A program made the translations under genes and the position numbers. Positions 37,405-48,000 of a stretch of DNA of 64,000 nucleotides are shown here, piece by piece. Each line of letters starts with the position of its first letter. The stretch's first letter is position 1. Source of the DNA: Alligator mississippiensis (taxonomy: Eukaryota; Chordata; Crocodylia; Alligatoridae). The stretch lies in assembly GCF_030867095.1 (NCBI RefSeq), contig NC_081824.1, positions 175,344,933 to 175,408,932 on the forward strand. The letters are read 5' to 3'. The notes under the pieces were generated by a model, which saw only the letters and a list, made by a program, of their open reading frames with translations, was not told the origin of the DNA and searched no databases.

Positions 37405-40235
37405 CACAGGAATTGCTACTGCATCTGTTACAACCCCTCCCAGGGTCCTTCTCTATGGACTCCAGGTTGGTGATAGTGGCTCCAAATGCTGTGTCCCACA
37501 TGCTTTGAAGTCAGTTGTGTATAGGATGAATCTTGTCACTGTTTCTAGAACCCTGAGATTCTGGGTGCACTTCCAGGCTCAAACATTTTGTCTGAGCACT
37601 TCACTGAGATGTGGGACACTGAGCATCAGTCACTTTAAGCCCTGAATTCAGTGCCTCAGACCTTCCCACCCCTCTAGATGCTTTCACACAGTACCTCGAA
37701 ATTCCACAGGGCTGAGGATGCCTGCCTTCTAGTTTCACTGCTTCAAGAAATGATGCAGCAAGAAAGCAAGAAAGGCCTATTTGGGGGATTTCGTAATCTT
37801 AGTCACTGTATTCTGAAAAGGCATAGAAATCTTTGCAAAATAACAACAGACCTGAGATCAACTCTCCCTAATCTGGTTTCATCCTTTCTTTAAGTGTGGG
37901 ATTTGTTTCCTTGTCAGGATAGGCAGATCCCACTCCCCCTCACCCCCAACCGCCCTTTCTCCCTTTCTCTCCATCCTACATGTGATGAAAGACAGCCCTA
38001 CCCTTTCTCTTAAATAGTTTCTTTCTTTGGCCATGTGATCAGGTTGAGAAAAATCAGAGGTATCATCTGTGCTTGTGTCTCTCTACAGAAAAACCATTGT
38101 TCTATGAGCCTGGGCCAGCATCCAAGGGCAATGGCCGTAGATTGCTCAGGGTAATAATCCTTCAAGAAGGTGTCCTAGCCATAGTGAAGGTCTAGATCAA
38201 AGGTCTCCCATGCTAAATGATGCATTGGGCTAATGCAGTTAAGGCACACAAGTGTGTTATCTGGAATACTGTGCAATAACCCTGCCTTGGCAAGGTTAAA
38301 CAGGAACTCAGCACATATAACAAAATGCAGTTCCTCACCTAAAATGGAGTTCAGTCTTTGACCCAGACATAATCTGCTGTGTCACAACACATACCTGTTA
38401 GAGCTACCAGGTATGACATTACTATTATTTCTATTGCTGTTGTGCCGGGGGCCTCAAACAATCATTGGTGCACCATTGTGCAATACAAATACTGTTATGA
38501 CAATCTTTTCCCAGAGACCTCACAATCCAGTTTTATAACAAGCTGTTCCAGGTGGATAATATAGTGAAATAAGAAAGATCCACAGGATGTGGCACAAGTA
38601 AACAAATGTTGTTCTCCACAACATACAGTCACCTTAGCCTGCCATCTACCCAGCCATGGGTAAATACAACCTGGGTGTAAACAGTCACAGTCCACACTGA
38701 AGAAAGAAAAGGCTGAATTTAGTCTTATATCTTACTTTTGGATTCTGCCAATGGTATGGAGCATTGGAGCTTAATTACATGTCTGACCAAAAGAGATAAA
38801 GGGTGATGCCACCTGTAAGGACCTAAATTAGAGACTTATTCACACAGTCAGCTTATCTATGAGGACTGGAGGTATCGAAGTTACTTAGCACCACAGAGGA
38901 AGCAACAGTTCTGTTTGCTCAGCTGCCAGGGAGTCCTTGCTGGTGGCATTTATTAATACACTTAAAATGTCCACAGCTAATGCAGGAGGCCATTTATACT
39001 GGATGGATAGCCATAGCCATTTGCCATCCCTGCGGATTTCAATGACAAAGGCATCATTTATGCCTTGTTAAGCACACTAGTTACTTCTCAGAAGTCAGCT
39101 GTGTGTGTCTTGTTAAGGGCAATTACAGTGGTTGATTAAAACATACAGCTAGAAAGAGCTAGACGTAACAAGCTACACGTTTATTATCCTGTAAATATTT
39201 TTAAAAATGTTAATGTATGTCATGTGTTATTTTGTTTTGTGGTGAATTGGAGGTATCCTGAATACCAGGATAATGTTTGTCATGTGCTATGCGGTTTTAT
39301 CATCCAGCTTATCTAGCAGGCACATAGTGTTAACTCAATGTACCCACTGTAAGGGTAGGATTTGTTATGGATTTCTTCTGTGCTGGATCTACAGAGGGCA
39401 CCGACCTGTGTCAGCCCTACCTATAGAGCCTGGATGCTTTGCTCAGGCTGTAGAAACTCATGCCAGGTCCTCAGCTCAAGAGCTAGTGTCAGATGTCCTG
39501 GTTGCTGTCACGTGGAGGCTGGTTGAAGATTCAAAGTATTGTAGCTTCCTCTGCCCAGAGGGCCTACATAACATATACTATAGCCAGTGTCTCAGCAGGG
39601 CAGAGAGCCTGTCCCCAGCATCTGAGACCCGCAACAGCTTCAGTGCTGACAGCTCCTATATACGGGGGGCTGACACTGGAGCTATTGAGATCTGAAAGCC
39701 CCTCTTTTACAGCTTGAGTTAAAAGGCCAGGCATGCTAAGAGACTCATAACCTCTGTGGATCAGGTACAGGAGATGACACATTACTTTACCTGTCCAGCA
39801 GATCACAAGAGTTTTGTGATATATTCCTTCTGAACTGAAATCACTGTGTTTGATCATTCAGACCCCTGCACAGCCATCACGCAGTAATAGTTCTTAGTCA
39901 TTAGTAACTTAAAACGCATTCACACTAGCAACTGAATGCTAAAAAGTGCTATCAGTGCGCTTTGAATGCTATTGTACCTTGGTTTTACATGAATCTACTT
40001 GTTTCAATCTCTTTGCTCACATTTATCCTCCATGCCAATCAAACACCCGAAGTTCCATAATTTGCTTCCACTTTGTTGTTTCAAGTGGCAGCAAATGTCG
40101 AGAGCCTAACCTGAGGGAGCCTTCAGAAACAGGCGCCCTGCCTACCTCCATCTGATGTGCTCCCTTTTAAATTTCCTCTGAATGTCTTTGCTACCTCTCT
40201 CTTCCAGCCCTTTTCACACTCTCTGCCCCTGCAAG
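37405..40235. other. Intergenic sequence, nothing recognised
   Basis: Short open frames only; the 140-codon frame at 39273-39695 shows no known domain. Confidence 0.35.
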
Positions 40236-40239
40236 TGTA

Positions 40240-40330
40240 TTACCATTTAGGCTGGGATTTACAAGGTGTTTTTAAGGAGTCTAGTTCCAAAAATTCCCAC
40301 CGACTTGTGCTCAGCCATCTTTAAGAAGCC
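40240..40330. repeat. Old amniote DNA repeat trace
   Basis: ggctgggatttacaaggtg, ttttaaggagtctagttcc and aaaattcccaccgactt resemble a common ancient repeat of birds and reptiles that I cannot name. Confidence 0.35.
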
Positions 40331-40391
40331 CAGTTCAACTCGGCCTGACATTTTGGGTTAGTCCTGCCTTAAACCACTAAACGGCACTTAA

Positions 40392-43310
40392 GGGAGCCCA
40401 CCCCTGCCCCAGCCCTGGTAAAATCTGTGGGCAGGGAAGGAGCCCCCCAGGGGACACTTGCTTGCCTGTACACTAATGCCAGGAGCTTGGGGAATAAGCA
40501 GGAGGAGCTCATCCTCCTGCTCAGTGCAAACAATTACCATGTCATAGGAATAACAGAGACCTGGTGGGACTCCACCCATGACTGGACCACGGGGATAGAT
40601 GGCTATACCCTGTACAGGAGGGATCGTGTAGAGAAAAGGGGCGGGGGTGTAGCTCTCTATGTTAAGGAAAGCTACGCATCCCTGCAAGCCGATATTGGTG
40701 ACCAGGGTGGACGGCTGGAGACCCTCTGGGTTAAAATCCATGGGGAACACGGCACAGGGGACACACTGGTGGGAGTCTACTACAGACCTCCCACCCAAAG
40801 TCCTGAGCTTGACCAGGAGTTTGCCTGGGAACTGGCTGAGGCCGCATGCTCCAGGACCATGGTTGTCATGGGTGACTTCAATTACCCGGACATCTCGTGG
40901 GAGGATCGCTCAGCAAAATCTGAGCGGTCGCAAAGCTTCCTCTCGTGCATGGATGACCTCTACCTGACTCAAGAAGTCTATGGGCCAACGAGAGGCAAAG
41001 CACTGCTCGACCTGGTACTGGCTACTGGGGATGACCTAGTCGGCGACCTAGTGATCGATGGGAAGCTGGGTGACAGCGACCACGAGCTGATCACCTTCAC
41101 CATCCGCCGAAAAGCTGGCAAGTCAGTCAGCAACACGCAAGTCCTTGACTTCAGGAAAGCCGACTTTGACAAGCTCAGGAGGCTTGTCAGTGAGGCCCTA
41201 AGGGACCATGACCATGGGGAGAGGGGAGTTCAAGAAGAGTGGTTGCTCCTCAAGGGAGCGATCCTCAATGCACAAACTAAGTCTATTCCATCTCGGAGGA
41301 AAGGCAGCAAGAGGGCACAGCAGCCCCCCTGGCTCTCCAGGGACCTAGCAGACCTCCTGAGGCTAAAAAGAAAGGCCTACAAAGGATGGAGGATGGGAGT
41401 CACCTCCAAGGAGGATTATTCTGCACTGGTCCGGTCCTGCAGGGAGCTGACCAGGAAAGCCAAGGCTGCAACTGAACTCCAGCTAGCTTTGAGCATCAAG
41501 GACAATAAAAAGTCCTTTTTCAGATATGTGGGGAGCCGGAGGAAAAGCAGGGGCAACATTGGACCCCTGCTGAACCAGATGGGGCAACTGACAACTGATG
41601 CCCAGGAAAAAGCCAACCTATTAAATAGGTACTTTGCGTCGGTCTTTCATCATCCCCATGGGACGCCCATGCCCGCTATAGGGCCGGAAAGTCCGGGTGA
41701 GGGAGATTCCCTGCCCTCCATTAATGCTGACTTCGTGAAGGAACATCTGGAGAAGCTGGATACCTTCAAGTCAGCTGGCCCTGACAATCTTCACCCCAGG
41801 GTACTCAAGGAGCTGGCGAGCATCATAGCCCAGCCTCTAGCGCGGATTCTTGAAAACTCTTGGCACTCTGGTGTAGTGCCCAAAGACTGGAAGAAGGCCA
41901 ATGTGGTGCCTATCTTCAAGAAAGGGAGGAAAGTGGATCTGGCTAACTATAGGCCCATCAGCCTGACTTCTGTCCCAGGGAAGATCTTAGAAAAGTTTAT
42001 TAAAGAGGCCATCCTTAATGGACTGGCTGACGCCAACATCTTAAGGGATAACCAGCACGGGTTTGTTGCGGGTAGGTCTTGCTTGACCAATCTCATTTCT
42101 TCTATGACCAGGTGACCTATCACCTGGACAAGGGAGAAGAGATTGATGTCATATATCTTGACTTCAAAAAAGCCTTCAATCTGGTGTCCCATGATCGTCT
42201 CTTCGAGAAACTGGCCAATTGTCGCCTTGGGTCCTCCACGATCCACTGGCTGGAAAACTGGCTCCGGGGTCGGACCCAGAGGGTAGTAATTGATGGAAGT
42301 CACTCATCATGGTGTCCTGTGACCAGTGGGGTCCCCCAAGGCTCTGTCCTTGGACCCATACTGTTCAACATCTTCATTAATGATGTGGACACTGGAGTCA
42401 GAAGCGGACTGGCCAAGTTCGCCGATGACACCAAACTTTGGGGAAAAGCATCCACACCAGAAGACAGGCGGGTGATCCAGGCTGACCTGGACAGGCTCAG
42501 CAAGTGGGCAGACGAGAATCTGGTGTTCAACGCCGATAAATGCAAGGTTCTCCACCTTGGGAAGAAAAACCCGCAGCATCCTTATAGGCTCGGCAGTGCT
42601 ATGTTGGCTAGCACTATGGAAGAAAGAGACTTGGGGGTCATCATTGACCACAAGATGAACATGAGCCTGCAGTGCGATGCTGCGGCTAGCAAAGCGACCA
42701 AAACACTGGCTTGCATCCATAGATGCTTCTCAAGCAAATCCCGGGATGTCATTCTCCCCCTGTCCTCGGCCTTAGTGAGGCAGCAGCTGGAGTACTGCGT
42801 CCAGTTTTGGGCTCCACAATTCAAAAAGGATGTGGAAAAGCTTGAGAGAGTCCAGAGAAGAGCCACGCGCATGATCAGAGGTCAGGGAAGCAGACCCTAC
42901 GATGACAGGCTGAGAGCCCTGGGGCTCTTTAGCCTGGAAAAGCGCAGGCTCAGGGGTGATCTGATGGCCACCTACAAGTTTATCAGGGGTGACCACCGGT
43001 ATCTGGGGGAACGTTTGTTCACCAGAGCGCCCCAAGGGATGACGAGGTCGAATGGTCATAAACTACTACAAGATCGTTTCAGGCTGGACATAAGGAAGAA
43101 ATTCTTTACTGTCCGAGCCCCCAAGGTCTGGAACAGCCTGCCACCGGAGGTGGTTCAAGCGCCTTCATTGAACACCTTCAAGAGCAAACTGGATGCTTAT
43201 CTTGCTGGGATCCTATGACCCCAGCTGACTTCCTGCCCTTTGGGCAGGGGGCTGGACTCGATGATCTTCCGAGGTCCCTTCCAGCCCTAATGTCTATGAA
43301 ATCTATGAAA
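40392..43310 (+). mobile_element. Long CR1 LINE with nearly complete ORF2
   Basis: About 2.9 kb of CR1, including almost all of ORF2, the 3' UTR (gatgatcttccgaggtccct) and a tail of two exact TCTATGAAA units at 43293-43310. The 5' boundary is set by where coding similarity begins; ORF1 and the 5' UTR are missing, so it is 5'-truncated. CR1 elements are non-LTR retrotransposons that copy through target-primed reverse transcription. The few defects imply a young insertion. Confidence 0.96.
40427..43218 (+). pseudogene. CR1 ORF2: endonuclease plus reverse transcriptase, one frameshift
   Basis: The first frame (to 42115, about 560 codons) carries the AP-like endonuclease: NARS, ITETWW with the catalytic Glu, YYRPP, GDFNYPDISW and SDHELITF. 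It continues into the reverse transcriptase with SAGPDNLHPRVLKELA, YRPISLTSVPGK and QHGFVAGRSCLTNL. The protein then resumes in another frame, at DQVTYHLDKGEEIDVIYLDF, and runs through [20 protein letters not shown], the catalytic FADD box and the CR1 C-terminal domain to the stop at 43216-43218. A single one-base loss near 42090-42110 explains the switch. The reported start is a GTG; the frame is open upstream, so the true start is probably lost. All catalytic motifs look intact. No activity can be assumed. Confidence 0.93.
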
Positions 43311-43462
43311 TAAACAGGCTCCAAACCTGCTGGAGGAATCCGGAGGCTTTTTGGATTTCCAGTTGGGCGCTCTAGGCAAGCCTCTATCTAAACGTAAGCC
43401 AGCATTCAAATAAGCAGCAGGAAGTGGGCTTCACAGAACTGGACAGCAGCTTAAATACCGGC

Positions 43463-44114
43463 GGTGTGTACACATGTACCAACTTTCTGACAGTTAAACT
43501 GATTTAACTTCTTGAAGTCAATTTAGCTGCCAGAGCATACACACCTGTGTGGAGCAGAGTTGACATAAAAGCGGCGCAAGATAATACACCCCCAAGGTGT
43601 ATTATCTTGAGTTGCATTAGTTAAGACCAAGGTTGTCAACCGGGGGTATGTGCACCCCCAGGCGTACTTGGAAAGGAGCTAGAGGGCATGTGTGGGCAGG
43701 CGGGGACAGAGTGCTGCCACCCACCAGCCTGTGCCATTGCCTCCCAGGAGCAGGGCCAGGGGGTGGTGAGGGCAGCTGCTCCCCTCTGCAGGCCGCACAT
43801 GTGCTGCCCGGCTGGCCGGATGTGGGGGGGAGCTTGTATGTGACTGGTGCCATCCACCACCCTGTGGCTCCGCTGCATGCAGGCCCCCCTCCCAGCTCTG
43901 TGTCCAGCCACTGCCACCTACCCTGCCGCTCCGCCTAAAGCGTAGCCAGAAAGGGTACATTCCTTAAAAAAGGTTGAAAACCCCTGGTTAACATGACTTA
44001 GCTCACAAAATGACTGCCACATCAGGAAGCTGTACCCATGTACACTCCAAAGCACCTTAGGTTGACTTATAAGTTGCCTTTATTTGAAGTCGACTGAGTA
44101 CGTGCATACGCACC
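43463..44114. mobile_element. DNA-transposon-like element split by a hAT
   Basis: GGTGTGTACACATGTAC at the left and the inverse of GTACGTGCATACGCACC at the right agree at 13 of 17 positions. An internal perfect hairpin (43578-43590 with 43596-43608, 13 bp, loop cccaa) lies in the left half. The hAT at 43628-43986 interrupts it. Confidence 0.5.
43628..43986 (-). mobile_element. Non-autonomous hAT element (family B), nested
   Basis: The right end GGTTGAAAACCCCTG is the family B end also seen at 47750; the left end CAAGGTTGTCAACC is a diverged inverse. Flanking GTTAAGAC and GTTAACAT agree at 6 of 8. The interior is GC-rich and noncoding. Confidence 0.65.
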
Positions 44115-44189
44115 CGGGAAGGTTTCTTTTGGTTAAAAAAATAACTCCCTTGGGGTTCATTCTCTTTGCCTGCCCTTCAGCAGCGACTG

Positions 44190-44418
44190 CTTTTTCTTTT
44201 GGACTGGAGGGAGGCCTCCCCCCTTCCCTGAAGAGCAGGGTGCCCTATTTCAATAACTAATGTGCACGCATTGCAGCGTTCACCTCCTTACACAGGGACT
44301 GGGCGGGAGGGGGGGGTTGCAGTGAAGACAAGCCTGAGCCTGTGCTTTATCTGCTTATCTGCTCACACGTTGGGGCAGCTTTCTAAGGTCCCCCCTTGCC
44401 CCAGGCTGAGAAACACTT
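44190..44418 (-). mobile_element. hAT element (family A), third copy, partial
   Basis: In reverse complement it reads aagtgtttctcagcc, then agataagcagataaagc, acaggctcaggcttgtct, gtaaggaggtgaac and ttagttattgaaat, the same order as the element at 36969-37300. Its second terminus is not clear, so it is diverged or truncated there. Confidence 0.6.
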
Positions 44419-44419
44419 C

Positions 44420-44880
44420 CCTGAAACATAGAAGATACGGTATTTTAGCCATTTGGGCAATTATAAACTTCATTGCCAAGTAAGAAAGATTTCAACACCT
44501 CCCTGCCTTTCTGCCCTCTGATACCACCAGGGAAGAGAAACTGCCTTATCTCCACATCAAAGAGCAAGGCACACCAAGGGACTCTCCTGGACCCAGAGGA
44601 ACAGACCTCCACCTTCAGCTTCCTCTGGGAAAAACGAAGTTGACTTTCTACCTAAGAGGCCTTTTACAATCTTTGATCCCCTCCCCTCAGCCTAAAGAAT
44701 GGCACATGTGCCCGAAAGGTTGCAAAGCAAGATTTTTTTGGTGTTGTTGCTATTTTCTAGTCGGTCTAATACAAGGTATCTGCTCTGAACCAAGAGCCCT
44801 TCAGCTGCCTGTATTCCTGCTTTACGGGATAGGCGCTTTAAGGAGCCGCTGCAGGCAGTAGCAAAGGGCGGCCTTGCAAG
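44420..44880. other. Intergenic sequence upstream of MRPL33 promoter
   Basis: No gene or bounded repeat between the hAT copy and the CpG-rich promoter. Confidence 0.35.
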
Positions 44881-44889
44881 GCAGGAACC

Positions 44890-45051
44890 CTGGCGCCACG
44901 TGACTGCCACGCCTCAGCCCCGCCCCCGAACGCTGCGTGCTCGTACGTTCCATTCCCCAGCCCCGCCCCGGAAGCACTTTGGGGCCACGGCCCCGGCCCC
45001 GGAAGCGATTGCCGCAGCATTAGGGGTGCCCGAGGGACAGCGGCGGGCAGC
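44890..45051 (+). promoter_or_regulatory. MRPL33 promoter, CpG-rich and TATA-less
   Basis: GC-rich sequence directly upstream of the MRPL33 ATG. It holds an E-box CACGTG (44897-44902), GC boxes (ccccgccccc near 44920 and ccccgcccc at 44961-44969) and two ETS/GABP-type CCGGAAGC sites (44968-44975, 44999-45006). No TATA box is seen. ETS and GC-box promoters are usual for nuclear genes of mitochondrial ribosomal proteins. The CpG-rich zone continues into intron 1, to about 45330. Confidence 0.75.
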
Positions 45052-45073
45052 ATGTTCCTGACGGTGGCAGCTC
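45052..45073 (+). CDS. MRPL33: MRPL33 coding exon 1
   Basis: 22 coding nt, MFLTVAA plus the first base of the next codon; donor ctc|gtgagt. The short first coding exon sits inside the CpG-rich promoter block. Confidence 0.93.
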
Positions 45074-48000
45074 GTGAGTGGGCGGCGAGAACCGAGAAGT
45101 GTCTGGGGGGGCCGCGCGGCGGGGAGCGGCAGGGCCCACGTGACACTACGCGCGGGAGGGAGGCGCCGTGGGGGTGTCCCGGCTCAGCAGGCCTCACGGG
45201 CGCTCTTCCGGCACTACAACTCCCAGCGGGCCTCGCGGTGCATGTCACGCGCCCCCCGCCCCAGTGCAACGTCCCAGTGCCAGGGGCTGCCGTTGCGGCG
45301 GTTGGGAGGGGGCGGGGCTGCGGCTGCGCGGGCAGCGGTCATTACCGTAGTTGCACAATTTCAAGCTGACTGCGATGCGCGATCAATAATAACAGTTATA
45401 AAAGTGCTCAAATTAGACGGTGATTTTTGAGGCAGCTCCTTAATGGTGCAGATGCAAAACCCGTGGCACTCCTAGGGAGTCTTAACCGACTTTTGGGTTT
45501 GCTGTCAGCACTTTTGCCACAAACTAAAGCAAAGTGTCAACTTTGACCCAGTTCTCGCTGGTGACCTACAGTGAGCAATGTAAAGTAAAGAAGAAGGTTT
45601 CTTTGCATGCTTGTTTGCATACCTTTTCCCAGAGTGTGATAGTTTTTCAGCAAATACAATCATTTTGAGCTTCTACAATACTTTCATATTTTGGGCTTGG
45701 CCCCACTGTGCTCCAGCCACACAGGTGAAGCCTCGCGTGAGCTGGTGCACGATGCAACGCGTGGCATGGCCATCCCACCCGCCCGCCACAGCCAGCCACT
45801 GCTGCTGTGCGCCAGCCATGGGGGGCTCGGCATACCTTGCGCCACGCGTGGCCTTGCGCCATGCCCAGTGGCCTTGCACCATGCGTGGACCCAGTGGCTG
45901 TGGTGCCAGAGTTGTGCAGTGCCAGCAGGCCTATTTGCCACCTTCAGCCATGTGGGTGGAGCCTACTGAGTTTCTCATTGGCCTCCCTCAGGCAGGGGGA
46001 GGCTACAGGGAAAGGTGACAACACATTCCTGGGGACAAATAATAATGAAAAGCAGGGATGGGAGTAGAGGTCAGAGGTGAGCACACCGCACAGTGCCCGC
46101 TGGCCCTCAGACTGCCCAGTGATACTGTGCTCAGAGATGGGAGTGAAGTGGCCCCGCAGCCATGTGGGAGGGCGGGGGCAGAGAAGCTTGGCCTGGTTGT
46201 GGCGGGGTGGAACAGCGTGGGGTGCAGCCCTGCATCCTCCAGCTCTTAGCAGCAGCTGGATAAGATCAGTTGGCATCTCCCTGTCGCACTCCAGCTCACT
46301 AAAACTCTAAGTGGCAACTTCAGCCCAAATAAGTGGTCCTCTGCCCTCTAAGTAGCCCTCCACAACTGGAGTAGGGTGAAGAAACAGGGGGCGTAGTGAT
46401 GGAAATGGCCTTAACCTACGAGGGAAAGAAGCTTGAACTGTGGGACAGAAAGTAGGAGGCCAGTAGAGGGGATCTCAGGGTGGGAAGAGTGATGCAAAGA
46501 ACCCAGTCTAAGGTGGGATGAAGTGAGAGAGAGGCTGGAGAGGGAGTTGCAGTGCTAATGCAGGAGCTAATGAGGGCCTAATTCAGAGTTTTGTGGGGAA
46601 GAGTACAGGTGTTTAACTTTTATGTTGTGGTAATGCTAATAGGCTTCAACTTGAGCAGGGCCCATGGTCCCAGGCAAGCACGAATGATGTATAGAAATGT
46701 TCTGACAGAAGACATAGTAGGATTTTGGAAGTGCCTCAATTTGGAGGGCAAGAAAGTCTGTCTTTTGCAATGTAAATGGCTTTGGCTCATTCCAGACTGT
46801 CCCATAGCCAAACATTATAGAATCATAGACCATTAGGGTTGGCAGGGACCTCAGGAGGTCATCTAGTCCAACCCTTGCTGCTCAAAGCAGGACCAGGACC
46901 AGGACCAGCCCCAACTAGATCATCCCAGCCAAAGCTTTGTCTAACCGGGTCTTAAAAACCTCCAAAGATGGAGGTGCCATCATCTCTCTAAGTAACCCGT
47001 TCCAGTGCTTCACCACCATTATGAGAGGTTATAACATTTTTTGATAACATTTAGAAGACGGCAAGATAATAATGTTGTTTTCCTTTTTATTTTATTTTTT
47101 TATTTCTCTCATCTTCGTGCTGCAAAAAGTGGCCAAGAAAAAATCAAAGTAAGTGACATTTTAATAGTTTATCTCGTTATACATGATCTGCTTTCACTGT
47201 TGCCTCCAAAATTGCCCCACAAATATGGGATGCACCCAGGTTTTCTGTCATACATGAGATACAGGAATTTGATTTTATCCCCCATTGTGTATGGAATTCT
47301 TCTGGGTGCTGCGGTACTGTCCCTTTCCTGGGTCATACCTTACGCTTATGCAGTGCATGGAGGTGGGGTGAGAACTGGATGGCCCTGGCTTGGAGGCAGG
47401 ATTGGGTGGAGTGCATTGTGACCCAGCAGTACTGCAAGAACTGTCTTGGTGGATAATAGAGTCTGCAGTTGCTCTCCATTTCCAGAGACCTGTCTCTGCT
47501 CTGGGATCAAACATTCATGGGGTGTCCATGGGCAGCAAAGCATCTGTAGGCAGCAAAACCCAGACTGTAGAAAGAGATGACACTTGGGCTCTAGAGCAGG
47601 GGTTTTCAACCTTTTTGGTCAGTGTACCCCTGGCGGCTGGTTGAGAAGGAAGGAGTCCCCCAGTGGTGGTGGTGGGGGGGAGTCCCCCAGCAGGTGGAAT
47701 ACCCCCCCCCCCTTCCTAAGAAACCCCAGGGGTATGGTTGAAAACCCCTGATCTAGAGCACTGGTTCTGGAACTTGTTTGGATTGTACAACCTGCTGGGA
47801 CTGTTATCTGCCTTTATCATTATGTTATGGATAATAATAATAAAAAGATGATGATCATTAAAAAATAACACCTTCTGTCTGCACAGCCACGCTGTCACCT
47901 TAGGCTGCTAGAAAGAGAGCTTGTAGAGGTTTCAGTTTTTTCTTCCTTTTCCTCCATTTCTATTTGCCCTTTCCCTTCTGCTCTCATTAGCTTTCCCTAC

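Noticed and set aside
45691-46018. GC-rich overlapping open frames in MRPL33 intron 1
   Set aside because: No conserved protein; frames open on both strands because of base composition.
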